Translations under genes and position numbers: made by a program
NCBI GenBank assembly: GCA_029718625.1
Contig: CM056380.1
Location: 103,359,893 to 103,423,892, forward strand
Reading direction: 5' to 3'
Source: Synaphobranchus kaupii
Taxonomy: Eukaryota > Chordata > Actinopteri > Anguilliformes > Synaphobranchidae
Length of the DNA stretch: 64,000 nt
Part shown: positions 32,970-42,948 of the stretch, piece after piece
Layout: each line of letters opens with the position of its first letter
How positions within the stretch are numbered: the stretch's first letter is position 1
Notes under the pieces: model-generated
The model's database searches: none
Told to the model about the DNA's origin: nothing
What the model saw: the letters and a program-made list of their open reading frames with translations, nothing else

Positions 32970-34620
32970 TGTACGCTGAGTTCATCCCTTACTTCTTCCC
33001 ATATTAAACCAGTCATACCCAAGTGGTGCACTGCAGCTATCACCATAACCTGAATCCTTTCTGTTTTTGATTTGATCTCAGATGTTGCGTTTATCACTCC
33101 TGCTATGAAAGTCACCAACTTCCTCTTCTCTATCCATGCATTCTTCTTATAGAATCGAATAGAATTACTTTTATTTTCCCGTTAAGGAACTTCAGTTGTA
33201 GCCCCAGCAACAACAAAAAAGACATAGACAGTGGGGCAGACCCACAACACACAAACAAACTTATCAAATAAAGACATTCAATAGAATCATTGCATTGATC
33301 AAACTAATTAAGTGAATTAAAGTAAATTAAAGTAATACAGCCATGATTAAAAATAGCCCCCGCTATCCCGAGATGTCCAGTGTCATTAAGCAGTCCAACA
33401 CACAAACTCCGCCTCCACGACTCTCTTCCATACACGCAGCGTTGCGGTCTCTGTACACCGTCGAAACGGATCCACCGAACTGCGTCAGCCTTCCCAGTCG
33501 CTGCCTCACTCGTCCCCGGCATTATCCTCTCCTTCTCTTCCCTGGTGGCCTTTGAAGATTGCCTGCAGTCCTCGATCAGTCCCGACATCTTCAACTCTGG
33601 TGAAGAGCGGAAACTTTGTTGCTGCAGATCCAACGGACATTCCATTCATTCGGACGACCACAAACAAAATTATATCGACGAGACAATTCGTCAATATTAT
33701 CAAAACGAGCAGCACGAGTGCCCTGAAACATCTCCAGCCCACTTCCCCGCACCACAACAGACACACAGCGCATGAAAAAAAAACAAAAGACAAAAGCCTG
33801 ACACAACAAAACACATTCAAACACGAACACAAGAGACAGCTGGACGACATGTCGCCATTACAGCGCCACGTGACGCTGTTATCTCGCTGTTCTTTTGCTG
33901 CCGCTTGACCTTTGTTACATCCTCCCTCCTCATTCTGTTTTTCCTGTCCTGCCATCTTAACTGCCTCAGCATATGAGACTTTTTCCTTCCTCCTTATCTG
34001 TTGCACCTCCACCTCTCCTCTCAACACTGCACAGCCCAAATAAGCCACACTGTGATTCCCTCCACAGTTACAACACTTCGGTCTCACTCCCTCTCCACAC
34101 TTCCCATGTTCATGTTCCCCCACCACATCTAGCACATCTTCTCTTCCCTTTTGCAGACTTTAGCCGCATGCCCAAATTCCTGGCAGTTAAAACATCTCAT
34201 TGGCTAATTCCCCAAACTCTGTATTTCATGAATCCAAAGTATAACTCCTTTGGGAGAACCTTTGGTTCAAACTCTATCGAAATGGTCTCAGTCTCTTTTT
34301 TTCTCCGCTCCCTTTGTCATTCTTTTACCGCTTTTGAATAAACTATTCCGCAACCTCAAGTTCTCTACCAGATGCTTCATACTAACTGTAAGAGGTACTC
34401 CAGAGATTACCCCCTTGCACCCAGCGACCCTCTGGTCCCCCACTCTTTGTACTTAGTATTTTCTTTGCCTTCTCCATCTGCACTTCAGTGTTGCAACCTA
34501 TAAGCAAGTTTCCATCTTGCAAAACTCTCGCATACTTCACTTCTCCAACTTGTCCTCTAATGATTTTTGTTAGCTTCAGCGGATCGACTTTATTTACAGC
34601 CACCCCCTCCCTCAAATCTC
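32970..34620 (-). pseudogene. LINE ORF1 (Gag-like) relic, split by an insertion
   Basis: The N-terminal part (34615-34385) reads VDPLKLTKIIRGQVGEVKY and NLLIGCN. The CCHC knuckle CCNCGGNHSVAYLGC and the linker KEKVSYAEAVK follow (34135-33930). The C-terminal part reads KLVTFIAGVINATSE, SKTERIQVMVIAAVHHLGM and WEEVRDEL (about 33140-32970). About 720 bases of unrelated sequence separate the last two parts. The knuckle suggests the protein bound the element's RNA. Confidence 0.7.
33150..33870. mobile_element. Unidentified insertion within LINE ORF1
   Basis: The block interrupts an otherwise continuous ORF1 order. Its lower end begins AGAATTACTTTTATTTTCCC, then GTTAAGGAACTTCAGTTG, like the 3' tail of a repeat. 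The rest is more GC-rich and has an open minus frame (33304-33645) without a recognised domain. Target duplications were not resolved and the boundaries are approximate. Confidence 0.5.
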
Positions 34621-34640
34621 ACCACTACATGAGGGTTGGA

Positions 34641-35160
34641 GAAAAGTGTAAATTTGTATTCTTTTTGCAAAATTCTTTTATAATATATGTGTTACACTTT
34701 ATCTGAGATACATAAACATACTAGATGTACAGTGCAATCACATGTACTTTTTTCAGAATAAGGATGAATTTACTGACTGCTCCTAAATATGTCACAACCG
34801 AAACATGGTGTAAAACCTGCTTTTGAAATAAAATTACATACCCAATTGATAAGTTTAATTCACCCCTTTGAAAATGACATTTTGAAAAAAAATCTTGACT
34901 GCTGTTGAATTTGAATCAATTACCCTGAATTTTTTAATCAAATAAAACACTGGATTAATTAAATTTAGTGAAAGCTCCATACAAATGTTCTCTATAAAAG
35001 ATTTGATCAGATTTGATCACATGAATTTGATACCTAGATTCTTATTTATGAGATTATATATACCCTCACCAGCACAATATCTTGGATATTTGATTGATTA
35101 TTCATATTATTCAAAATTTTAACAGTTGTGACCACATTGTTGCGGTTGTGACATCTCTTA
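34641..35160. other. Spacer between LINE and Tc1-like element
   Basis: AT-rich sequence. No gene or clear repeat was recognised. It may include the 5' UTR of the LINE. Confidence 0.4.
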
Positions 35161-36942
35161 CTGAAACCTGAATTCCAAAGTTGGGACAGTACGTAAAATG
35201 CAAATAAAAGCAGAAAGCAGTGATTTATAAATTCCCTTGTCTATATATTTAAATGAAAACGATATTTAAAAGATATTTCATATTTTACCTTAGCAACTTC
35301 ATTTATTTTTGTAAATATACGCTAATTCTGAATTTGATGCCTGCAACACGTTCCAAAAAAGTTGGGACAGGGGTATAAAAAAGACTGGGAAGGTTGTGGA
35401 ATGTTCAAACAACACCTGTTTGGAACATTCCACAGGTAAATAGGTGAATAGGTGACAGGTCATGCTATCATGACTGGGTATAAAAGGAGCATCCACGAAG
35501 GCTTTGGCATTTACGAGCAAGGATGGGTTTGCCACTTTGTGAAAAACTGCATGAGCGAACAGTCCAACAGTTTAAGAACTGTGGGCGGCAGTGTAGTATA
35601 ATGGTTAAGGAGCTGGCCTTGTAACCGAAAGGTTGCAGGTTCGATTCCCAGGTAGGACACTGCCGTTGTACCCTTGAGCAAGGTACTTAACCTGAATTGC
35701 TTCAGTATGTATCCAGCTGTATAAATGGATAATATGTCAAAAACAAATGCTAAAAAGTTGTGTAAGTCGCTCTGGATAAGAGCGTCTGCTAAATGCCTAT
35801 AATGTAATGTAATGTAGAACAACGTTTCTCAACACACAATTGAAAGGAATTTAGGGATTTCACCATCTACAGTCCATAATATTAGTAAAAGATTCAGAGA
35901 ATCTGGAGAAAACGGGCAAGGCCGTAAACCAATATTGAATGCCCGTGACCTTCGATCCTTCAGACAGCACTACATTAAAAACGGCATGCTTCTGTAATGA
36001 ATATAACCACATGGGCTCGGGAATACTTCAGAAAACCATTGAAAGTAAACACAATTTGTCGCTGCATCTACAAATGCAAGTTAAGACTGTACTAAGTTTT
36101 TAGACTCTAAGTTTTACTACCCAAAGCGTAAGCCATATATCAACAACATCCAGAAACGCCGCCAACTTCTCTGGGCTCATCTGAGATGGACTGACGCAAA
36201 GTGGAAACGTGTGCTGTGGTCTGAGTCCACCTTTCAAATTGTTTTTGGAAATAATGGACGTCGTGTTCTCTCGGTCAAAGAGGAAAAGGACCATCTCGAT
36301 TGTTACCAACACAAGGTTCAAAAGCCAGCATCTGTCATGGTATGGGGGTGTGTTAGTGCCCCTGGCATGGGTAACTTGCACATCTGTGAAAGCACCATTA
36401 ACGTTGAAGGGTACATATGCATTTTGGAGCAACATTTGCTGCGATCTAGACAATCACTTTTTCAGGGACATCCCTGCTTATTTCAGCAAGACAATGCCAA
36501 GCCACATTCTGCATATGTTACAACAGCATGGCTTCGTCTGCCTGCAGTCCAGACCTGTCTCCCATTGAAAACATGTGGTGCATTATGAAGCCCAAAATAT
36601 GACAATGGAGACCCCGGACTGGTAAGCAGCTGAAGTCTCAAATTAAGCAAGAATGGGAAACAATTCTGCTTTCAAAACTACAACAATTAGTGTTGTAGTT
36701 CCCAAAAGATTACTGAGTGTTGTTAAAAGGACAGGTGATGCTGTCCCAAATTTTTTGGGAGGTGTTGCAGGCATAAAATGTAGAATGAGCTGAATAAACA
36801 ATGAAATGTAGAATAAAGTTGATTAGTTAAAACATGAAATATCTTGTCTTTGTACTGTTTTCAATTGAATACAAAAAGGACTTGCTTTCTGTTTTTATTT
36901 ACCTTTTATACACTGTCCCAACTTTTTTGGAATTGAGGTTTG
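35161..36942 (+). mobile_element. Tc1-like DNA transposon, broken transposase, invaded by a SINE
   Basis: The left end AACCTGAATTCCAAAGTTGG and the right end, read inverted, AACCTCAATTCCAAAAAAGT form terminal repeats of about 50 bp that continue with GGGACAGT and AAATAAAAgCAGAAAGCA-like text. TA flanks both sides (35159-35160 and 36943-36944). Transposase relics on the plus strand include GCCACTTTGTGAAAAACTGC, a helix-turn-helix-like start, and later the frame 36211-36588 with VMVWGCVSAPGMGNLHI and FQQDNAKPHSA, the middle of a DDE domain. Frameshifts and stops occur, and the final acidic block follows in another frame. Dead copy. Confidence 0.8.
35580..35815 (+). mobile_element. tRNA-derived SINE nested in the Tc1-like element
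   Basis: This copy belongs to the same family as 31755-31950: the same A- and B-boxes, body, and tail GTCGCTCTGGATAAGAGCGT followed by (AATGT)n. The 5-bp duplication AGAAC flanks it (35575-35579 and 35816-35820). Removing the SINE and one AGAAC rejoins the transposase text AGTTTAAGAAC-AACGTTTCTC. Confidence 0.9.
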
Positions 36943-37527
36943 TACATGTGCATTGATTGTCTCACTATTTATTGTCTTTAATAAGAATTTACGGACAAGT
37001 GTCACCAACCGAAACAGGCCTGTCAAAACAATACCATTTGTTTCGGTAGTGACTGTTTCGGTTGTGACAATTTTGGCTCATTTCGGCCACAAAACAAAAG
37101 ATTTAGCAAGCACATGGTTAGCAACCACTTCTCTGTGCAGATGCACCTTCCTTTTAATCAAATCTACAGTTATGAAATCAACTTTTGTTCTCTAATATGA
37201 AAACTTGGGTGTTTGGGTGTGAAAACCACAGTTTTAAGAGACTAATTTTCATACTTTGAAGGACAATTATATCAAAACGCTAAAACCTAGCTACTCACCA
37301 TGTGGCCTTGATTCATATGAAGGCTGTCTAATTTCCTGGTTAAAAAAAGGGGTGTGTGGCTACAAGCAGGTTCACTGCACAGACTCAAACAGTGTACGTT
37401 TCGGTTGTCAATTTTATTGGTCAATTTCTTACTTTTATCAGAGAGGGACAGCAATTTGCATGACCTTTGTAGAATGGTCCATATACAATCAGTGTGAGGG
37501 GAATCTATATACCATGAGCATTGTACA

Positions 37528-37758
37528 ATAGGTCAGGGGTCCTCAATCCTGACCCTGGAGAGCTACAGGGTCTGCGACTTGTTTTTCCCCACTAGCAACC
37601 AAACCTAGGTAAAATTAATTTACTTTGTAATCAATTGGTTTATTTTGTCAATTAAGTGCTGAGAAACCACAAAAACCAGCACACCCAGTGACTCCCCAGG
37701 ACTGGGGACCCCAGCAGACCCTGTGGCTTTCCAGAGCCAGGGTCGGGACCCCTGGTGC
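37528..37758. mobile_element. Short hAT-type MITE
   Basis: The left end CAGGGGTCCTCAATCCTGAC and the right end, read inverted, CCAGGGGTCCCGACCCTGGC are imperfect terminal repeats. They continue with matching text (GAGAGCTACAGGGTCTGC against GAAAGCCACAGGGTCTGC). A non-coding, AT-rich centre separates them. An 8-bp target duplication was not evident, so the exact ends are uncertain. Confidence 0.6.
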
Positions 37759-39378
37759 ATATTCCTGTAAGTTGCAGGAACAGAGCAAAGGATCTCATGA
37801 ACCCATTTTTGATCAGCTCCCATGTCCCCCCAGATTCCCCCCAGATATTTATACATTATAATATGCTGTAACATATTACACTGCTTATGACATCACAATG
37901 TCTTCCTCTACAACACTGTTATGACCTAACAATGCTATCCCAGATGATTTCACATTACCGTTTTGTGATTTCATCAAAATTAATTACTTCTTTGTATCAC
38001 TTCCAGGTTCTTTAGACTACTTACCACAAAATACATTACCACATTTTAACACTTTCACCTTCTTTAGATCCCTTTATACCACATTACCACATCATACCAT
38101 TTCCACCTTTTATTTACCACCTCACACTATACCATATGATATTACCATCTTTCTATACCATTCTTTTCCAGCAATTGATACCACTGTGAAGCAACCACAC
38201 CTACAATTTCTTTAGGAATTGTAATCTAGTTGAGTCTGCTGCCTCTCTGTCATTTTTTTTTTATTGAATATTTATCATTATATAGTACAAAATCATTTCT
38301 TGTTTTTCAATTTTCAATTCAAGTCAAATCGTTACAAAAGGATACAGGAAGAGCAGTACACACATTCACACACAAGGGGCAAGCAGGTTTAACATAACAT
38401 AAGGCGAACATTAGAATACATCCTCACAAGGGATACAGCAGGCTACATTTCACAGATGCCGTAGGATCAGTAGGCTACATTGTAGGAGTGATCAGTGATG
38501 AGTAATACATTTTTAAATCATTGTGGAAATATTCAAAGTTTGGGACAGCTTAGGACCATTTTCACTTATGGTTGAAATATTTACCTAAAAGTATAAAAAG
38601 ATTCATGAGAGACACCGTAGATTTGTCTATATCAGTATTCTCGTGAACACAGATGGTTTCTAGCAAGTTCAGGCTTAGACTATTACAGTTTTGAAAATAC
38701 TAAAAAAAGAGTAAGTCATTTCTCCAGAAATCACAGAACAGAGGACAGTTTTAAAAAACCGAGGTTTCTTTCACCTTGGTGATTACAAAAGGAGCAACTC
38801 AAATCAGTAGGCTATCAGGAAGGAAATGCTAATATATTACTTAACTGGATCAATTTTAAGTAATATTTCATAGTGTAGGCCTACTTCTCTCGTCTTAACC
38901 CCTTTGTGCAGAGGTTTAATTTTACCCATTTTCGTCTGTTTTGTACCGTTCTGTTTAAAGCTTTATAACTCCAGATATCAATGTAACACAAACACCAATA
39001 ATGGCTTAAATTAAAGAAGACCCTGGTACCATTTATTATCATGCCTTAAATTAAATTATTTTTATAACTCAGATGTAAATTATGGGCAGTGAATGCACAA
39101 CCCCCTGTGTAAAACAAACCACTCTAGTTTACAGTGAACACCTGAGAGTCAATTATTTTAATAAGGTTAAACTTTACATTTTCTGGTTTGCAAACCACCT
39201 GTCTGCATGTGTACAAAATATGAAAGTGATATGTATTAATGCTCAAATCCTATGAGGCAATTTGAAATGGTGTACCTTAGTGTCCAAAAATCTATCCAAA
39301 ACGAATAATTGTGCATCATAGTAATTCAGGAGATAATCAAAAATTTTCAACAGATAAACTCTTTTGACTCGTTGGAAA
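37759..39378. other. AT-rich intergenic stretch
   Basis: Contains simple T-, A- and CCA-rich runs (for example ACCACATTACCAC-like words near 38030-38150). No coding or structured feature was recognised. Confidence 0.4.
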
Positions 39379-39380
39379 TA

Positions 39381-41020
39381 CAGTCAAGCTGGAAAGTCTG
39401 CACACCCCTTTCACATTCTCCATGTTTTATTACGTTACAGACATATTCTACAATAGATTGAGTTCATTTTTTGTCTCAAAATTCTACACAAAATAGCCCA
39501 TAATGACAAAGTGAAAACAGGTTTTTAGACATTTGTGCTAATTTATTAAAAATCAAAATGCAAAATATCATATGTACACAAGTGTGCACACCCTTTGATA
39601 TGACACCCAAAAGTGAGCTGAGGTGCATTTTGTTTCCACTGATACTGCTTGAGATGTTTCTACAACTTAATTGGAGTCCACCTGTGACAAATTCAATTGA
39701 TTGGACATGATTGGGGATTGCCAACACCTGCCTATATAAGGTCCCACAGTTGACAGTGCATGTCAGAGCAAACTCCAAGCCATAGGGTCAAAGGAATTAT
39801 CTGCAGACCTCAGAAACAGGATTGTGTCAAGGCATAGATCTGGAGAAGGGTACGGAAAAATCTCTGCAGCTTTACAGGTCCCAAAGAGCACAGTGGCCAC
39901 CATCATTCGTAAATGGAAGAAGTTTGGAACCACCAAGAATCTTCCTAGACCTGCCCGCCCGGCCAAACTGAGCAATCGGGGAAGACGGGCCTTGGCCAGG
40001 GAGGTGAGCAGGAACCCGAGGGTCACTCTGACAGAGCTCCAGCGTATCCTTGTGGAGATAGGAGAACCTTTCAGAAGATCAACCATCCAGGCAGCACTCC
40101 ACCAATCAGGCCTTTATGGTAGAGTGGCCAGACGGAAGCCCCTCCTTAGTAAAAGGCACATCACAGCCTGCTTGGAGTTTGCCAAAAGGCACCTAGAGGA
40201 CTCGCAAACCATGAGAATCAAGATTCTCTGGTCTGATGAAACCAAAATTGAACTTTTTGGCCTGAATACCAAGCGTCACATCTGGAGGAAACCAGGCACC
40301 GCTCATCACCTGGCTAATACCATCCCTACAGTGAAGCATGGCGGTGGCAGCATCATGATGTGGGGATGTTTTTCAGCAGCGGGAACGGGGTGACTAGCCC
40401 TGATAGAGGGAAAGATGAATGCAGCTAAGTACACCGAGATCCTTGAAGAAAACCTGCTCCAGAGCGCTCTGGACCTCAGACTGGGGCGAAGGTTTACCTT
40501 CCAACATGACAACGACCCGAAGCACACAGCCAAGAGAACAAAGGAGTGGCTTCGGAGAAAGTCTGTGCATGTCCTTGAGTGGCCCAGCCAGAGCCCAGAC
40601 CTGAATCCAATTGAACATCTGTGGAAAGAGCTGAAAATGGCTGTGTACCGACGCTCCCCATCCAACCTGACGGAGCTTGCAAGGATATGCCAAGAGGAAT
40701 GGGCAAAAATGTCCAGAAACAAGTGTGCCAAGCTCGTAGCCTCTTTCCCAAGATGCCTTGAAGCTCTAATCGCTGCCAAAGGTGCAGCAACCAAGTATTA
40801 GGCTAAGTGTGTGTACAGATATGTAACCCCTAAATAACCTATTTTTGTCAGTAAAATAAAATTGCATATTTTCTAAAAACCTGTTTTCACTTCGTCATTA
40901 TTGGCTATTGTGTGTAGATGTTTGAGGCAAAAAATGAACTCAATCTATTGTAGTATAAGTCTGTAATGTAATAAAATGTGGAGAAGGTGAAAGGGGTGTG
41001 CAGAATTTCCGACTTGACTG
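39381..41020 (+). mobile_element. Full-length Tc1-family transposon
   Basis: The element is 1640 bp and flanked by TA on each side (39379-39380 and 41021-41022). The ends CAGTCAAGCTGGAAAGTCTG and, inverted, CAGTCAAGTCGGAAATTCTG begin terminal repeats that continue through CACACCCCTTTCAC and CTCCA..TTTTATTAC. A second inner copy of the repeat theme (CCTGTTTTCACTT...) is present on both sides. One transposase gene lies inside, almost intact. Confidence 0.92.
39782..40801 (+). pseudogene. Tc1 transposase, one internal stop and no start ATG
   Basis: The single frame runs from 39782 to the TAA at 40799-40801, interrupted only by TGA at 40391-40393. The N-terminal paired-type DNA-binding region reads LRNRIVSRHRSGEGYGKIS and PKSTVATIIRKWK, then a GRPR-like RPARPAKLS. 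The catalytic triad is present: Asp in ILWSDETKIELFG, Asp in FQHDNDPKHTA, Glu in PDLNPIEHLWKELK. The total is about 339 codons, usual for Tc1. No ATG opens the frame; ATA at 39782 sits where one would be expected. The TGA follows ...SAAGTG and could derive from CGA by CpG decay. The damage is recent and light. Confidence 0.88.
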
Positions 41021-41022
41021 TA

Positions 41023-41147
41023 TATACGCTAATTCCGAATTTGATGCCTGTAACACGTTCAAAAAGAAAGACTGGGAAGTTCAAAAAACACCTGTTTGGA
41101 ACATTCCACAGGTAAACAGGTGATGCTATCATGACTGGGTATAAAAC
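41023..41147 (+). mobile_element. Fragment of the 35161-36942 Tc1-like family
   Basis: It parallels 35318-35485: ATACGCTAATTCCGAATTTG, GATGCCTGTAACACGTTC, CACCTGTTTGGAACATTCC and ATGCTATCATGACTGGG. It starts at the right edge of the Tc1 element and ends where palindromic repeat copy C begins. Confidence 0.7.
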
Positions 41148-41445
41148 GATATCAAAAGACTCTTGATATCTTATTTTCAGATACTCTTACAAGCGATACT
41201 ATAACCTCTCTGCATTTGAATGGATCTCTATGGGAATTGGGGGGTGGGACTAGATTAAGATGTAAATTACACTGGAATAGTAATTTCCCATGGTTGGCTA
41301 AAAGTCATCAAGGGTCTGGAGGTATCAAACAAGCCTCAAACCATCACTCTGCTGCCAGATATGGATGGATCACTTGAAGGGTTGTTTCTCCTGACTCGTT
41401 TTCATATTGAACTCTATGGAAAAATAAATCAAGAGAAACAACCTG
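41148..41445 (+). repeat. Palindromic dispersed repeat, copy C
   Basis: It contains ACAAGCGATACTATAACCTC, TCTATGGGAATTGGGGGGTG and the arm GGATGGATCACTTGAAGGG, followed by the loop and a decayed start of the second arm (AAGAGAAACAACC). It is shorter at both ends than copies A and D. Confidence 0.8.
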
Positions 41446-41599
41446 ACCTCTAAATGGTACAAAGCAGGATTACTGAATTAGCTGGATAACTGCACTGAGT
41501 AAAACTTCAATAGTTTCAATCGTTCCCATGCCATGTGAATTAGAGACCAATTTTTTTCCCTCCAATTTTCCCTTTATAAATTTTAATGATTTTTTTTCT

Positions 41600-42060
41600 T
41601 CAAAATAATGCCTCCAAACCAACTTTAATTTTGTCATAGACATTATTGCTCAAATTTATGACCGATAATTTTTCCAATTTTCCTTTGTAAATTTGAAAAT
41701 AATTTTGCTTCAAAATAAAAACACAAAAAATTTAATAGCTTTAGTGACGTCACCAAGATGCCTCAAACCAACTTTAATGTTGTCATAGACATTATTGCTC
41801 AAATATATGACAGATTTTTCAAAAATTTCCTTTGTAAGTTTTACTGAAATATTCAGAAATAAAATAAAATAAATAGCTTTCATATCATGTGACCAAGAGG
41901 TGTCAAAGCAACTTTTATCTCATTGGAGACATTATTGCTCAAATTTCGACCGATGATTTTTCCAATTTTCCCTTCGTAAATTATTAAAGAAACCAAGATG
42001 CCTCATGTGACCAAGATGCCTCAAACTAACTTTAACTTCATCATAGAAATTATCTATTTT
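41600..42060. repeat. Degenerate tandem repeat, unit about 135-150 bp
   Basis: The block 'CCTCAAACCAACTTTAAT..T' then 'TCATAGACATTATTGCTCAA' returns at about 41610, 41761, 41898 (diverged) and 42005-42045 (partial). AT-rich, poorly conserved spacers with CAAGATGCCTCA separate the returns. Confidence 0.65.
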
Positions 42061-42471
42061 AACATATTTATTTTAACAATACAAGTATTTTGTTTAAATT
42101 ATCAACATTATGTACATGATTTGGTGGTATTCTACATCCATCTATAAGAAAGTCTTACAGTCACATTAACGGGATCCCCCTAAAGACGTAGCCTATACTA
42201 CTTACCTTTCTGGTCAGAGTCACTCGTTAATGATCATTTCTGAGACCGTCTTTAGTTAAGAAGCCTTTGCGGAAACACCTCGCAAATGAAAGATGCTTCG
42301 TAAGATGACTTTTACGAACATTTTAGGCTAAAGCAGGCTTTGGGAAACAACACCCAGTTGGCCCCTGAAAAATGTGAATACTTAGATTGAGGGGTTTTCA
42401 TTAGGAATAAATATTCCTTTTAAATTGACAAAGAGACATTTCTAATGTGCAGCTCTTATGCGCCAGTTATA

Positions 42472-42946
42472 CACTGCCTGGCCAAAAAAAAAGTCGCCAT
42501 TGCACCCGTCATGCGTAGTGCCCACTGTACAAGCCTCTGGAGGCAGTGTTATGATCTGGGGTTGCTTCAGTTGGTCAGGTCTAGGCTCAACAACGTTATG
42601 CAGCAATAACATGAAGTCAGCTGAGTACCTGAATGTACTGAGTGACCAGGTTATCCCATCAATGGGCATATTCCAGGACGACAATGCCAAGATTCATTCA
42701 GTCCTGACCTTAACCCCATTGAAAGTCTTTGGGATGTGCTGGAAAAGACTTTTACGGAGTGGTTCGACTCTCCCTTCGTCAATACAAGATCCCAGCCAAA
42801 AATGAATGCACTCTGGACGGAAATAAATGTTGTGACGTTGCATAAGGTTGTCGAAGCATTGCCGCGACGAATGTGCGCTGTAATCAAAGCTAAAGGCTCT
42901 CCAACGAACTATTAGCGTGTGCGACTTTTTTTTTGGCCAGGCAGTG
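42472..42946 (+). mobile_element. Internally deleted Tc1-like element (475 bp)
   Basis: The ends CACTGCCTGGCCAAAAAAAA and, inverted, CACTGCCTGGCCAAAAAAAA are followed on both sides by GTCGC. TA flanks lie at 42470-42471 and 42947-42948. The interior still encodes transposase pieces: GGSVMIWGCFSWSGLG, FQDDNAKIH and a shifted tail. The DNA-binding part and the first catalytic block are deleted. Confidence 0.88.
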
Positions 42947-42948
42947 TA

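Larger units (their letters stand above)
28757..34640 (-). mobile_element. Non-LTR retrotransposon (I-type, Nimb-like) with RNase H, decayed
   Basis: A nearly full-length LINE lies in the same orientation as acot8. In minus-strand order it has ORF1 with a CCHC knuckle, an apurinic-type endonuclease, a reverse transcriptase with FADD, RNase H and a C-terminal region. Its 3' UTR ends in an AAG-rich tail next to acot8 exon 1. The RT plus RNase H order and the ORF1 wording (KVSYAEAV, GQVGEVKYARV) suggest the I superfamily, Nimb-like; this comes from memory of such elements. It is interrupted by a SINE (31755-31950) and an unidentified insertion (about 33150-33870) and carries many stops. The 5' end is approximate. 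Confidence 0.8.
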
